Source of the DNA: Cacajao melanocephalus
Taxonomy: Eukaryota > Chordata > Mammalia > Primates > Pitheciidae
Direction of reading: 5' to 3'
DNA length: 64,000 bases
Assembly (NCBI GenBank): GCA_963573385.1
Contig: CAUYLG010038419.1
Span: 1-64,000 of the forward strand
Under the pieces are notes generated by a model. It did no database searches. It was not told the origin of the DNA and worked only from the letters and a program-made list of their open reading frames with translations. Positions 30,060 through 44,158 of this stretch are shown here, piece by piece. How positions within the stretch are numbered: the stretch's first letter is position 1; every line of letters begins with the position of its first letter. The position numbers and the translations under genes were made by a program.

Positions 30060-31272
30060 GGTGGGCTTTAACCACCTGCACTTGAAGAGGATAGGAGAGA
30101 ACACTGGATTAGGTCTGCACTTCCTTTCTGAGACTTGAGAAGATGTCAAGAGACCTGGCTCACTCCTTTCCTCAACCAGCCTGTTCAACGTGGCCCTTGA
30201 GCTTGACTCACAAACAGCAGCAGAAAATAAGCAAGGGGAAGAACGTGCCTGCAGAGCCCAAGTCAGCCTGCAGAGCTCAGGCTGGCAATCACTTTCACTC
30301 TGCTGCAGCAAGCACCCCCAGGGCTGCTGCCCAAGGGTCAACGCAGCAAACCAGCAGGAAGCAGAATGGTCAGCAGAAAGGGTAAAGGAAACCTATCCTT
30401 TGTCAGACAGGAGCTTTATTTCTACTCTGGCCCATAGCCTCAAAGGGCAGCTGCCTCACAAGGAGAGTGTTTGACCAAATCCAGTTTTCATGTTTGAAAT
30501 CAGAACTCCATTTCTTGCTCTCTGAAACCGAGTGCTAGAAAGCTGCATTCCCAGCAGCCTTGACATCCCCCGTCCCCTTCTACTCTGACAGTCCAGGTTG
30601 TTCCAGCTGCCCTGGCTGATGTCTGACCCTCCAGGAAGGGATGTGTGTCCAAGACACCCCAGGCCGTCCTCCACTTGGACGACTTTGCAAACCTTCACAT
30701 AAGAACAGATTGCTCAAGTGGCATGTGTGAGGCGGTCGGAAGAAAAAGGGAAGAGCTCTTTCTGCTTATGACTGGGACCCTGTTATTCATCAAGTTCTGT
30801 TGTTTCAAGTGAGTGGATGAGGAGGACAAGTCATGTCAGCACTAGAAACCTCCTTGGCCTCAGTCATATGTGCTACCCCACCTCTTCCCCGCAGCCCCTG
30901 CCATTCCTTTACGAGGACCCTCCCCGTTTCTCGCTTTCACAGAGTGAAGCTGTTGTGAGTGGCGCGCTGGGTCACACCCAGCTCACACTGTCCCAGAGAA
31001 TCTGACACGAGGTCTGTGGTGATCTCTGTGGCCCTGGCCTCCATCTTCGGCCTTGCCCTTGCTTCCTGAGGTGGGCAGGAAGCAGGACTCGCGATGAGAC
31101 CTAGGCTTTGGCATCTGGCAGTGGGGGAGCTTCTATCTTGCCCCAGGGGTTCGGGGAAGGAATGTTGGTCACATGAAATCCAGGGGCAGCTATGCAATGT
31201 GGGAGACAGCGAGCACCATGTTCCCACACTGTAAGTCATGATGACACTGTTAAAAACGACGGGTGGGCGGGG

Positions 31273-31282
31273 GAAAGTGAAA
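31273..31282 (+). promoter_or_regulatory. Candidate IRF/ISRE or PRDM1-type motif
   Basis: GAAAGTGAAA fits the IRF motif GAAANNGAAA exactly and matches most of the PRDM1/Blimp-1 motif (AAGTGAAAG, with A rather than a pyrimidine next). Motif match only. Confidence 0.4.
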
Positions 31283-31420
31283 GAAAAAGAATAAGGGGGA
31301 ACAGAAACCAAAGTGAGACATGCAGAGGCATCAAGCAAGACTAACGGCCAAGGTATGAAGAGAGGCCAGGGGAAGGGGAGGCCTGGGAGGGAGTCAGGAA
31401 AAGGCAGACGAATCAGACTG

Positions 31421-31475
31421 GGTAGGAGGAAAGGAATCAGGCCAAGGAAAGGGTAAGAGGAAAGAAATCAGGCCA
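31421..31475 (+). repeat. 31-bp-period short duplication
   Basis: Two 24-base copies starting GGTAGGAGGAAAGGAATCAG and GGTAAGAGGAAAGAAATCAG, 31 bases apart, with two differences, in a purine-rich stretch. Confidence 0.85.
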
Positions 31476-32054
31476 TGAGATGTGAAGAGAAGACACGATC
31501 ATTTGAGGAGATGTCAGGGAATCTGCCACCAAGTACATCAACACAGGGTATTGAAGGCCAGGGCCAAGAACACCTACGGGGCATCACCTTTGGAGCCCCC
31601 AGTACAGCACGGAGCAGCGCCTGACAGTGAAATCTGTGTCTCTGTTTGCTGGAGGCCTAATTAAATTCAGATGGAAAGGGTCTGTGAGACTCTTAGAAGA
31701 AAAGAAAGGGGGACGGAAACAGAGGGAAAAGACCAGAGAGACCCATCTGTGCAGTTACAGCTCTTCATGAGTTCATTCCCAAGCAGGCTCTGCCTGTGGG
31801 CCTGTGGGTGATGCAAAAAATAAAAAATAAATGCATAAACTTAAAAAATAGGATCCCTGGCTTTGGGCCTCATAACATAGGAGAGGGAATAGATGCACAT
31901 ACATGAAGCACCAAACAGCAGCAATTTTGTTGAGACTGTTCAGAGGAACACAGCAACAGAATACTGATTGAATGAATAAATGAAGACCAAAGAAATGAAA
32001 TGCAGAAAGGCTTTCTTGACCATATCATTTGTCATATTTAAAAATGCAGGAATT

Positions 32055-32804
<750 letters not shown>

Positions 32805-33052
32805 GGCTGGGCATTGTGGTTCATGCCTATAATCCCAACACTTTGGGAGGCTGAGGTGGGAGAATCTCTTGAGGCCAGAAGTTCAAGACCAGCCTGGGTA
32901 GCATGGCGAGACCCCATCTCTAAAAATAAAAGTAAAAAATGAGCCAGGCATGGTGGCATGTGCCTGTAGTCCTAGCTACTCTGGAGGCTGAGGTCAGAGG
33001 ATTGCTCAGTCCCTCCTATTCCCGCTATCCACTCTGTCTCTAAAAAGAAAAT
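32805..33052 (+). mobile_element. Alu (AluJ-like) with a damaged right arm
   Basis: The left arm and first part of the right arm are normal. After GGATTGCTCAG the expected middle of the right arm is missing and about 25 foreign bases (TCCCTCCTATTCCCGCTATC) stand in its place before the TCTGTCTCTAAAAAG end. Confidence 0.9.
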
Positions 33053-33067
33053 AAAGGTTGATAGTGA

Positions 33068-33600
<533 letters not shown>

Positions 33601-34589
33601 ACTCTCTCTGAAGTCATGAAAAATTTAATGTCTCTTTCTAGCTGTAAACATCTGTTCTCTAACCTGCCTACATAAGAGACATTGCTGATGATAAAACCTT
33701 TGTGAAGAGGGTGACTGTGTTGTCATTATGAGAGTGTTAGCATTATTATTGAGGCAATGCTTTTTCCAGAAATACTAAATAGATGCTCACATTCTCATGC
33801 AATACCGCAAGGGCTTTAAGAAGTTTACAGAGGCTCATCAGCTAAAGAACCCTCCTATGTGTTCACAATAGACAATAATGCCAAAGGAATCCCCTCTCAA
33901 AAGAATAAAGGTCTCTTTCTGACACCCTCTTGCAATTCTTTCAAGGTTCGGGGGATGGCACACTGCTTTCTTATAAAATGGTTCCCCATTGAGAATAATA
34001 GCTGGGCTCTTGTCCTTACAAGAGCCTCTCTCCCACAAGGGCCAAACCAGAGGACCAAGCCATCTCAGAGACGGGGTTTTGAATCTGGGAGGCAGCAGAT
34101 AGAGAAACAGATAGCGAATACATCTGTTTTCACAAGAGCCTGTTGTTCTCTGTACTAACTGCTATAAAAACGACATGAAACTAGCCACACATTAGTTTTG
34201 GTTCTAGTGACTAAATCAAGGAATGGCATGATGGTGCTGTGTCATTAGAAATGAAACCAGTTCTTAAGCAAGAGAATAGGGCCAATATTTTAATAACCCA
34301 AACGATTTCATAGAAAAATCAAAGCTGAAACTTCTACACCCTAGCCCTGAACACCTGCTGCTTAAGTTGGTTCTGAACCAGTGAAACTTCCGTCTTGTCA
34401 TGAAGGCATGGGAGGGGCCCTGACTTGCCCAACACTCAGGGTGGCTGGAGACATCCTCTTTCCATCTGCTGCCTGCTAAGGTGGAAACAGGGGCTCAATC
34501 TTGGCTTCGACAGTGCTGACTGTATTTGGCACTTTAAGAAAAGTTCCTCATATTCGATTACTATTTTTTTCAAATATATAACCTCACCT
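33601..34589. other. Single-copy DNA, no gene seen
   Basis: Overlapping frames of 66 and 99 codons near 33840-34158 on opposite strands; no support for either. Confidence 0.45.
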
Positions 34590-34735
34590 ATTTTGATGCA
34601 TATGATGTATCCTCTAATATATGAATTTGACCTTCCCTGAGGTATTATCATCCACATTTTTTCAGATAAATTAAGACTTAAAGACCTAAACTTAGCTAGA
34701 AGCAGGCAGAGCTGGGGTTCCAAACAAAAGTGTTC
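34590..34735 (-). mobile_element. MIR SINE, diverged
   Basis: TATTATCATCCACATTTTTT, AGACTTAAAGACCTAAACTT and GGCAGAGCTGGGGTTCCAAA follow the MIR reverse order. Confidence 0.6.
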
Positions 34736-34914
34736 TTATCTGGATCTGCACTGCCTCGAATTTGGCCTGCATCACAATAATAATGACGTTGAGGTAGTAA
34801 ACATTCATAGGTTGTCCCCCACACATCCGCTGCCCCCTTTCCTGCCACAGCACCCAGCTTTTACCTGGAGGGAACCCCCTCCTCCGCACTGCCTCTCCTT
34901 TTTCTAACAGGTGG

Positions 34915-35350
34915 ATATAGCCAGCTCCAAGGGGCGGGTCCTTCTATGCTTAGGTCAGTCAGAGTATCCATCATCTGGCCAGGTGACTGGCTCAGGGATG
35001 GGTATATGGGCTGATTCAGACCCATGAGGTTTGAGGAAACGTTCACTCGTGCTTCCGGGAAAAAGCTTCCTCAGTCCTCTGTTGTCACATGGCAGGGACA
35101 ATCTCTCTTTTCCAGGCTGGTGTATTGGAGTACACAAAGTCCAAAATCCCTCAGCCACTTGTGCCATCAAGAGAAGTGCCAGCCTGAACATGAAGCCAGC
35201 ACAGGGATGAGGCAGCCCTTATGAACAAAACAGACCTGGCCTTTGAATCGTGAAGAGGGTGTAACTTCTAGATCAAGCTGTGGAGCTTTCAGGCTGTGAG
35301 CCAATGCAATCCCTTGGTTGGCTTAAGCTGGTTTGCGTTTGATTTTCTGT
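34915..35350 (+). mobile_element. Old interspersed repeat, family name not recalled (LTR-like)
   Basis: The longest of three related copies. AGAGTATCCATCATCTGGCC, GTGACTGGCTCAGGGATGGG, CCTGAACATGAAGCCAGCAC and TTAAGCTGGTTTGCGTTTGA occur in the order of a known mammal-wide repeat with an LTR-like polyadenylation region. Confidence 0.5.
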
Positions 35351-35731
35351 CACGTGGAAATTCTTAACCAATGCGAACACTTGCTGGTGCCGCTCCCAGT
35401 AACATCTGATTGTCGCTTTGGTTTCTCAATCAATAGCATAAAACCCATTTGACCAAAATGACTAATCCTCCAAAATTCATCAGCATCTCTGGAGCACAGT
35501 CATCTCTGATGCCCACCTGACTTTCCGGACAGGACCCTCGTTTTTCTATTCCTGAGGTCTGGCTTCTTCCATTTTCTGCTCCAGTATACCTCAGTCTAGG
35601 TCAGTTCTCCTTCAGGTTCCACCAGTGACAAGTGACAGCTGCAGTCTGCTGAGGAAACAGGAGCGCAGGCAGCCAGCTACAGATGCTGGCATCAGCCTGA
35701 CGAGAAAAGCAGTGCCAAGAAAGGGTTTGGC
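35351..35731. other. Single-copy DNA, no gene seen
   Basis: Nothing recognised. Confidence 0.45.
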
Positions 35732-35741
35732 CACAATATAT

Positions 35742-36012
35742 TTTTGTTTGCATGCCCAGGCTGGCATGCAACGGCTTGATCAAGGCTCACTGCAGCCTCG
35801 ACCTCCCAGGCTCCAGTGATCCTCCTGCCTCAGCCTCCTGAGTAGCTGGGGCTACAGGCCTGCACCACCACACCCAGTTAATTTTTGTATTTTTTGGTAG
35901 AGATAAGAGTCTCATCATGTTGCCCAAGCTGGTCTCAAACTCCAGGCAAGTAATGTCTGCCTTGGCCTCCCAAAGTGTTGGGATTACAGGTGTACGCCAC
36001 TGCGCCCAGCCT
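35742..36012 (-). mobile_element. Alu (AluJ-like) lacking its 3' terminal bases
   Basis: Reverse-oriented with an intact 5' end and a target copy CACAATATAT at 35732-35741 and 36015-36024. The last 20 or so bases of the right arm before the tail are missing; the sequence goes from TTTTTGTTTGCA straight into TGCCCAGGCTGG. Confidence 0.9.
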
Positions 36013-36024
36013 CACACAATATAT

Positions 36025-36699
36025 AGTTAATAGAATGTAAAACCAGTTGAGGGGAAGTTCTTTGGAACACATGAGCCACATACACTATTACCTCTCCAGC
36101 TCTTTATCAGAATGCTTAATCCCAAAAGTTTTGGGACCACTCTGAAGACCTCTATTTGCTGTGGGTTGACTCTCCCAAAGGTTCAGAGATTTGGCATCAA
36201 AGATTATAAAGTCACATGAGATTGAGAATCTATAATAAAAACTGGTTTTTGTGATTCTACTCAATCTCAGTTTCTCTAGAAAAATTCTGTTATTTCCACT
36301 TCTGGCCAATATGACTAAGCACCGAGGTGGAAACACAGTCTAAAGTGTTGAAAGAGCCCTGTAACTGCCCTCTATAGTCCGATGTGAGAAAGCAAGCATA
36401 AATGAGTATGGTGGGGCCAGATGTGTAAAGGAGGTCCCTCTTTCCCAGTCCATTTCCCCCATACTCAATCTATCAGCGAGGCCATTTTCCAAATGTGTCC
36501 TCACTCATCCATTTCTCTCCACGTTTACTGGAATCATGTAACTGATTCACTCTGTAAATGTGTATGCTGAAGGTCTGCAGTGTCCCCGATGTTTTTCTAG
36601 TGGCTGGGAGAAGCAGACTCCAACTGGACCAACGTAAGAGCCTTCCTTCTGAATGCCCCTGCTTCCTCTTTTCCTGTCTTCTTCCATTTTCCACATTGT
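36025..36699. other. Single-copy DNA, no gene seen
   Basis: Nothing recognised; frames of about 80 codons on the minus strand lack support. Confidence 0.45.
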
Positions 36700-37500
36700 A
36701 GCCTAAAAGGTCTTTCCAAACCATCACTACTTCCTTGTTGAATGGCTTCCCATCACTCCTTCAGTGAAACACCCTGCAGCCTCCTCAGCCCTGCTGGGCA
36801 GCCACGTGCCTCCTGCATCTTTGGCCTTTTCTCACATCCCATGTTCATTCCTCACAAGCGCCTCCTTTCAGAGCCTTAAGCATGTGCAAGTTTTTTTTTT
36901 CTTTTTTTCTTTTCAGAGCTTTTAATCTGCTTTTATTTCTGCCTTAAACAGTAGCTTTCAAATTTGTGGGGCCGGTGGGGGGGGCATAATTCCCATTAAG
37001 AAATACATCTTATATAATGAACCAGTAAATACATCAACACATACCTATACATAAAAGGAAAAAGTGTTTTATAATACTTCTGGTATTTTCTATTCCTTTT
37101 TTTTTTTTTAAAGCTAGTCATGACCCACTGACCGCAATTTGAAGACACTCCTTCCTCTGTTCTTTAAATGGCTGGTTCTTTCTCATCTTTCAACCTAAAT
37201 GTCAGCCACTTACAGGGGCTTTCTCCAACCACCTGATCTAAACCAGGCACCTTCACTGGGGTTATTTTTATTCTCAGCCCCTTGTCCCCTCTCTTTAGGG
37301 AATGTAGCAGAGTTGTAATAAAATATTTCATTGTTGAGATTTGTTCTTTGTCTTCCTCACAAACCACATGGTTGGCTTTTGAAGGCAGGGACTTTATCTG
37401 CTTTGTCCCCCATGGTATATCCAGCGTGGGTTCAATAATTAGCATCAGAGTAGGATATACATAAATATTCATTGACCGACTGAGTTAGTGAGTGGGTATG
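36700..37500 (+). mobile_element. L2 LINE 3' region split by a DNA transposon
   Basis: The left part has CTTGTTGAATGGCTTCCCAT; the right part has TCTCATCTTTCAACCTAAAT, GGCAGGGACTTTATCTGCTT and a CATTGACCGACTGAG tail, in the order of L2. The hAT-like element at 36950-37148 interrupts it. Confidence 0.78.
36950..37148 (+). mobile_element. Non-autonomous hAT-like element
   Basis: Left end CAGTAGCTTTCAAATTTGT and right end CAATTTGAAGACACTC form an imperfect inverted pair. TCATGACCCACTGACCGC near the right end is typical of Charlie-like elements. The 8-base target copy is not clear. Confidence 0.45.
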
Positions 37501-37840
37501 TGATGCTGAGGCCTGGATTTAAAAAGAAGACTCCCCAGTAAAAGGAGTAAGTCTCTTGGAGAAATGGCCAATTCTAAGGCTGGAGCAAGAAATATACAAG
37601 TGATGCTAGAAAGTAAGGAAGTGCTCAGAAAACAAAAGGAAGGGGCCATGTGAAAGGCACAGGGGCCATGCTGAAAGCTCCCAATGGCCAAAGCAAGAAC
37701 AATCTGAGCAACAAATAAACAACCTACAATCAGACTGCAACCCCAAACACAAGAGTTCATATTGATATAAACAAATGGTTTTCTAAATAATGGAAGAGAT
37801 AAATCTTCTTTACAGAAAAATTTCAAATAATTTGTGTAGA
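37501..37840. other. Single-copy DNA, no gene seen
   Basis: Nothing recognised; the 113-codon minus frame has no support. Confidence 0.45.
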
Positions 37841-37842
37841 TA

Positions 37843-38196
37843 CAGTTTGCGCATCCCTAATCTAAAAACCCAAATCCAAAATGCTGCCAAATCTGAAACT
37901 TTCTGAGCACCAACAGATCACAAATGGAAAATTCCACAGCTGACCTCATGTGACAGGTCGCAGTCAAACACAGTCAAAACTTTGTTTCATGCACAAAATT
38001 ATGTAAAATACTGTATAAATTACTGTCAGGCTATGTGTATAAGGTATACATAAAACATAAATAAAGTCTGTGTTTAGACTTGGGTCCCAGCTCCAAGGTA
38101 TCTCATCATGCATGTGCAATATTCCAAAATCCATGCAAATCTGAAATCTGAAGCATTTCTAGTCCTAAGCATTTTAGAAGAGGGATACACATCCTG
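37843..38196 (+). mobile_element. Tigger-type MITE (Tigger7/MER44-like)
   Basis: CAGTTTGCGCATCCCTAATC at the left, AGAAGAGGGATACACATCCTG at the right as inverted ends, with TA at 37841-37842 and 38197-38198. GTTTAGACTTGGGTCCCAGC inside is family-typical. No transposase. Confidence 0.82.
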
Positions 38197-38198
38197 TA

Positions 38199-38499
38199 CT
38201 ACCCTCAAAAAGATACAGCTTATTCTCCCCATCTCACCCTACCCTCTTGAGGGGAGGAAGTGCTGCCCTCAGCGATTCCTTCTGAACAATGGAGTGGGGA
38301 AACAGTGTGGAAACCTGGCAGACAGTATCTCGGCCAGGCGGTCAAAGTGGACCTCCCCAGTGCTGCCATGTGATAGCATGTCCTGCTGATGTGATGTGGT
38401 GAGCAGGGCATTTCACCTCGGTGGTCTTCCCCCAAATAACCCATATACCCAGTGTTGACATGACATGAGCATCAAACTCAAATAGACGAGCACTCCTCA
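38199..38499. other. Single-copy DNA, no gene seen
   Basis: Nothing recognised. Confidence 0.45.
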
Positions 38500-38823
38500 G
38501 ATCTGTCAAAACTTCATGAAACATAACTAGAAACTGTCACAGAACAAGGAGATTAAGAAGACGTGACAACTATGCACAATGTGGTATCCTAGATGGAACT
38601 CTGGACAGAAAAAGGAAATTAGTGGAGATACTAAGGAAATCAGAATAAACTATGGACTTTAGTTAATAATAATGTATCAGTACTAGTGCATTGATTGTGA
38701 CAAATGTACTACAGTCATGTTAGATCCTAGCAAAAGGAAGAGCTGGGTAAGAGGTATATGGGAACTCTCTTAATATCTAAGAAAGTTTTCAGTGAATATA
38801 AAACTGTTCTAAAATTAAAAGTT
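38500..38823 (+). mobile_element. Old L1 3' UTR fragment
   Basis: GGACAGAAAAAGGAAATTAG, GAAATCAGAATAAACTATGG and ATGGGAACTCTCTTAATATC are in the order of old L1 3' ends; the A-rich tail received the next Alu. Confidence 0.75.
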
Positions 38824-39121
38824 TGGCCAGGTGCGATGTCTCATGCCTGTAATCCCAGAACTACAGGAGAACAAAGTGGGAGGATCGCTTGAGCCCAGGA
38901 GTTTGAGACCAGCCTGGGCAACATGGCAAGATCCCATCTCTATGAAAAACGGAAACATAATTAGCCAGGCATGTTGGTGCACACCTGCAGTCCCAGCTAC
39001 TCAGGAGGCTGAGGTGCAGGGTTCGCTTGAGTGTAGGCAGTTGAGGCTGCAATGAGCTGTTTGCGCCACTGCACTCCAGCCTGGGTGACAAAGCAAGAAC
39101 CTGTCTCAAAAAAAAAAAAAA
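38824..39121 (+). mobile_element. Alu (AluJ-like)
   Basis: Forward full Alu with a GAGGATCGCTTGAGCCCAGG AluJ block, in the tail of the L1 fragment. AAAAGTT is repeated at both edges. Confidence 0.93.
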
Positions 39122-39429
39122 AAGTTCACTTAAAAAAAGTTGAACCTTATTAACAAGAGCAGGACCTTCATTCAGTTGGTTTTATGGAGCACCCACAAAG
39201 CACTACAAATCCTGATGGACACAAAGATACTTAAGAACACTTGGAAGATGTGTAGATTAATTTAGACAAGGAAAGGCATCTTGAATGGTGAAAATCATGA
39301 GCAAAGCACAGGGCTTTACAGGTTGTGTGGGAGGAGGGTGGGCAGAGAGACTGAGAGAGAGAGAGAAAGGAGTATGAGAGAAAGTGACGACAAGAATGAG
39401 AAAGAGGCAGACTAGTTGGTTTTGTAAGG
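39122..39429. other. Single-copy DNA with a short GA run
   Basis: (GA)n-like bases at 39346-39366. The left part may be a very weak reverse L2. Confidence 0.4.
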
Positions 39430-39585
39430 TGGAGTCTGATATTCCCCATGAATATAAGCTCCATGAAGGCAGGAACCTTGTCTATATTTAATCATCATAT
39501 CTCTAGTACCTAGAACTGTGCCTGGAACATAGTAAATGTTTAAAAATATGTGTTGACTAGATGAACGACTGGATAAATGGATAAG
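39430..39585 (+). mobile_element. L2 LINE 3' end
   Basis: AATATAAGCTCCATGAAGGC, AGAACTGTGCCTGGAACATA and the final AAATATGTGTTGACTAG are a clear L2 3' terminus. Confidence 0.85.
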
Positions 39586-40109
39586 GAGTGTCTGCTGGAA
39601 GCCCCACTGGAAACTCAGAGCCATTTTTCCTTACGTTAGGTCTCTCAGATGCCTACTGGATTTGCATTTTTGTACACAGTAATTATGTTTGCATCATTAC
39701 AAAGCATGCAAATGTTAGCATTGGTTTTGAATGGCCGTAATGTTCATCCACAGGCATGAAAGTCCCAGGACATAAACTTAGTTCCTTGAAGCACTTCTTG
39801 ATGGTGTTAATGGGTAGGTCTGCTGACAAGCAGAAGTGAACAACATCTTCTCCTAGCTCTGTTCTAGTGTCCTGTGAAACCCAGCAGGGACTCATAGCAC
39901 CATGGGATAGAGTTAGTAGAGGCTTCAAAGCTTTCCAGATGGTCTCTGGAATGTAAGGAGACAGTTTAGAGGGACACTGAATTGCCCTGTAGGAATCCAG
40001 ACATTCCTCCTTAATGGTCCTAAATGCTAAACATATTCACTTGCATATAACTTTATGAAAAAAATTCAAATGTTGGAAAAATCTCGAAAATTTTTTTTCA
40101 AAATTGCCC
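39586..40109. other. Single-copy DNA with clustered octamer motifs
   Basis: No repeat or gene recognised. See the octamer pair at 39660-39713. Confidence 0.5.
39660..39713. promoter_or_regulatory. Clustered OCT (POU) motifs
   Basis: ATTTGCAT at 39660-39667 and ATGCAAAT at 39706-39713 are perfect octamers in opposite orientation; GTTTGCAT at 39687-39694 is a one-base variant. Motif match only. Confidence 0.4.
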
Positions 40110-40435
40110 AGTTATGCAGCTATCAACCACAACAGAGTAGATTATGTATACCAATATGAAATAATCTCTAAAATATACAAAGAGAAAAGAATTCTTGAAC
40201 AGTGAATACACTATGTCACTATCCTGAGTGTGCACATGTTCATGTGCATAAACACATCATAATGCCTAGCAGCTCTCTGAAAAATATACAAGAAACTGGT
40301 TAACACAAAGGAGTTCTGTGAAGAAGAGACAGGATGGGGTGGGGGGGGGAGAGAGAGAGAGAGAGGCTTTCACTTTTGAATTTTGTGCACGTACTATCTA
40401 TTTAAAAGTAAAACATAAATGAAAAAGAATGGCTC
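40110..40435 (+). mobile_element. Old L1-type 3' fragment
   Basis: ATATGAAATAATCTCTAAAA, CAAGAAACTGGTTAACACAA, a G/GA-rich stretch at 40341-40365, and TATCTATTTAAAAGTAAAAC match old LINE 3' ends. Confidence 0.55.
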
Positions 40436-40677
40436 CAAAGGAAGAAAACTTTGAATTTTGGCTATAGGTTACAAGAAACTCTTTCTTTTGATTTATGCTT
40501 GGATTCTCTTTGAGCCTTTTGCTTTCTGTGAGATCTAGCACATGGTTTGATGGGTAGACCAATGAGCCTGTGAAGAACCCATTTTAATATCATATTCGAA
40601 TATGGTTTTACATGAAGTGCCAGAAATGCACTGATGGGACTGAAAAGAAAGGCATTCATCATGATTAATAAATTCAA
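40436..40677. other. Single-copy DNA
   Basis: Nothing recognised. Confidence 0.4.
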
Positions 40678-41015
<338 letters not shown>

Positions 41016-41078
41016 TCTAAACTAGGAATTAAAGAAATAATCCTACAGTTAAGTTGTAAATAGCACATTTGCATAATA

Positions 41079-41414
41079 CAGTTATGGGCTACATGATGAC
41101 ACTTTGGTCAGTGACAAACTGCATGCATGACGGTGATCTCATAATATTACAATACTGTATTTTTATGGTACCTTTCTATGTTTAGATACAAAAATGTTTA
41201 CCATTGCATTACCATTGCCTACAGTATTCAGTACAGTAACATGCTGTACAGGTTTGTAGCCTCGGAGCCATAGGCTAGACCAGAGAGCTCAGGTGTGTAG
41301 TAGGCTATACCATCTAGGTTTGTGTAAGTTCCTTCTATGAAGCTCACACAATAACAAAATCACCTCTCATGATGCATTTCTCAGAATGTATCTTTGTTAA
41401 CTGACACATGAATG
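41079..41414 (+). mobile_element. Tigger-type MITE
   Basis: Starts CAGTTATGGGCTACATGATG after TA, ends near ACACATGAATG before TA at 41415-41416. Inside, TATTCAGTACAGTAACATGC and TAGTAGGCTATACCATCTAG are typical of a pogo-type element. No transposase. Confidence 0.75.
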
Positions 41415-41416
41415 TA

Positions 41417-41756
41417 TGGTGCTTTTCTGTTAAAAAGCATTACTTTGTTTAATGTAAACATTTTAAAATCATCTCTAAACCATTAGAAATGAATCATACT
41501 AATATAATACCCACAAAATATTTTAAGAAAATATTTCTTTTTAAAATTCCTTTTGAATCAACAAACAATAGATCCCTCAAATAAATGATTAGTAATTAAC
41601 TACAGATAACTATTTTATCAATATCACATTCTGCATTTAAGCAATTTTCTATTTTCTTACATTCCAAAACAATGCAGTTTCAAATTCCAAAGATAACTCC
41701 TTGCTTAGTATTGAGGGAATTAATGCTTGAGATACACATGAAGCGTTTTTAATTTT
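41417..41756. other. AT-rich single-copy DNA
   Basis: Nothing recognised. Confidence 0.4.
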
Positions 41757-41880
41757 AATTTTTTAGAGACAGGGTCTTGTTATGTTGCCCAGGCTCACCT
41801 CAAATTCCTGGGCATAAGGGATCCTCCTACCTCAGCCTGCAGAGTAGCTGGGACTACAGGCACCACTGCACCTGACTCAC
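41757..41880 (-). mobile_element. Alu monomer
   Basis: A single arm (TTAGAGACAGGGTCTTGTTA to GGACTACAGGCACCACTGCA) without a partner arm; an old, free monomer. Confidence 0.8.
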
Positions 41881-42360
41881 CTAAGTATTCTGTTATTTAA
41901 AACTAGAATGCTTTTGTGAGATGTATTTTGATCACATTTCATCTACCTTCAGGAAAAAAGATGTTCAATTTTTCTTACAGATTTCACTGCAAGGTTAAGC
42001 CAAGTGTAAAACATTTATATCCAGTTGTCATTTTTAAAAAGAGGGAAGAAAAGGCCTAATAAATGTAAAAATGAAAAAAAATCTAAGACCTGCAGCTTGG
42101 GTGTTTGTAGGAAGTGATTTTAGGCCCTGATCCACCTAATTAATCAAAATCTTGCAAGTGCTGATTCCAATGCCTGTTAAAGTTTGAGAATCTCTGGGCT
42201 AAGAAACCTTTAGTGTGTTCAAATTCAGGTTATATTCTTAGTGAACCCTGTATAGAATCTTTAGTAATAAGGACAGTGTGATATTTTTGAAACCCATTTA
42301 TGAAGAATGACTGTAATAATCATTTACATCCTCCTTCTTGTAAAATATTCTTCTTTTCTC
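41881..42360. other. AT-rich single-copy DNA
   Basis: Nothing recognised. Confidence 0.4.
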
Positions 42361-42657
<297 letters not shown>

Positions 42658-43191
42658 TTTTCCTCTTTTCTTAATCCATCTTCTCTACTTCTTCCCAGAC
42701 CATCCATTACTCTTTTTCCTGGGACAACCACCCTCTCTGTCCACTGACCCCTTCCTTTTCACCAACACACTGAGGCAGGTCTCCCTTCTCTCCACCATGC
42801 TAACAGCTGGGTTATAATCTTATCTTTTTTTTGTCCCATCACTAAATTTCTTAAGAGTCATCAGCAACCTCATAGCTATTGGACTCACATTCTCTTGAAT
42901 GTCCCACATCACCAAACCCAAAGGCCTGGTCTTGGTTATTTCCCTGGATCCCCTTGTAGTTTGTGAATTCTTTAGCATGATTGTCTCAAATATCTGCCTC
43001 CAAGCATAGGTAGTCCCCTCAGGTCAACCAAGGGCTTCTCTTCTCTTTCTACTCTATACTTTTGTTATGTGCCATCCTTTCCGTCCACTTCAAAGGTCAC
43101 TTCTAGGCAGAAAACTTCCCAGACAGAATCTACAGTCCTGGCCCTTCTCTGGAACTACAAGTCTCTCATTGTGTTCATTCATTTAATGAAG
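42658..43191. other. Single-copy DNA or very old L2
   Basis: Pyrimidine-rich; TCTCTTCTCTTTCTACTCTA resembles an upstream L2 part but the match is too weak to call. Confidence 0.35.
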
Positions 43192-43497
<306 letters not shown>

Positions 43498-43690
43498 AGA
43501 TAAAGGCTTGTGACATGCCATTGCACTGTGTCAAGCATTGGTGAACACAGCAGACCCAGTCTCTGTCCTCGCAGAACTTAGAGCATACCAGAAAACACAG
43601 ATATGAGGCAATTAATACAAGTAAGAATGAGTTAGGAAAGCTAGGTCGTGCTAGCTCAAATCTAGTTCTAACCACATCTAGTTCAGGAAG

Positions 43691-44158
<468 letters not shown>

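Larger units (their letters stand above)
30065..32040. other. Single-copy DNA with an IRF-type motif and a short duplication
   Basis: About 2 kb without interspersed repeats, one of the longest such stretches in the window. The 133-codon minus frame at 30937-31338 has no supporting feature. Confidence 0.5.
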
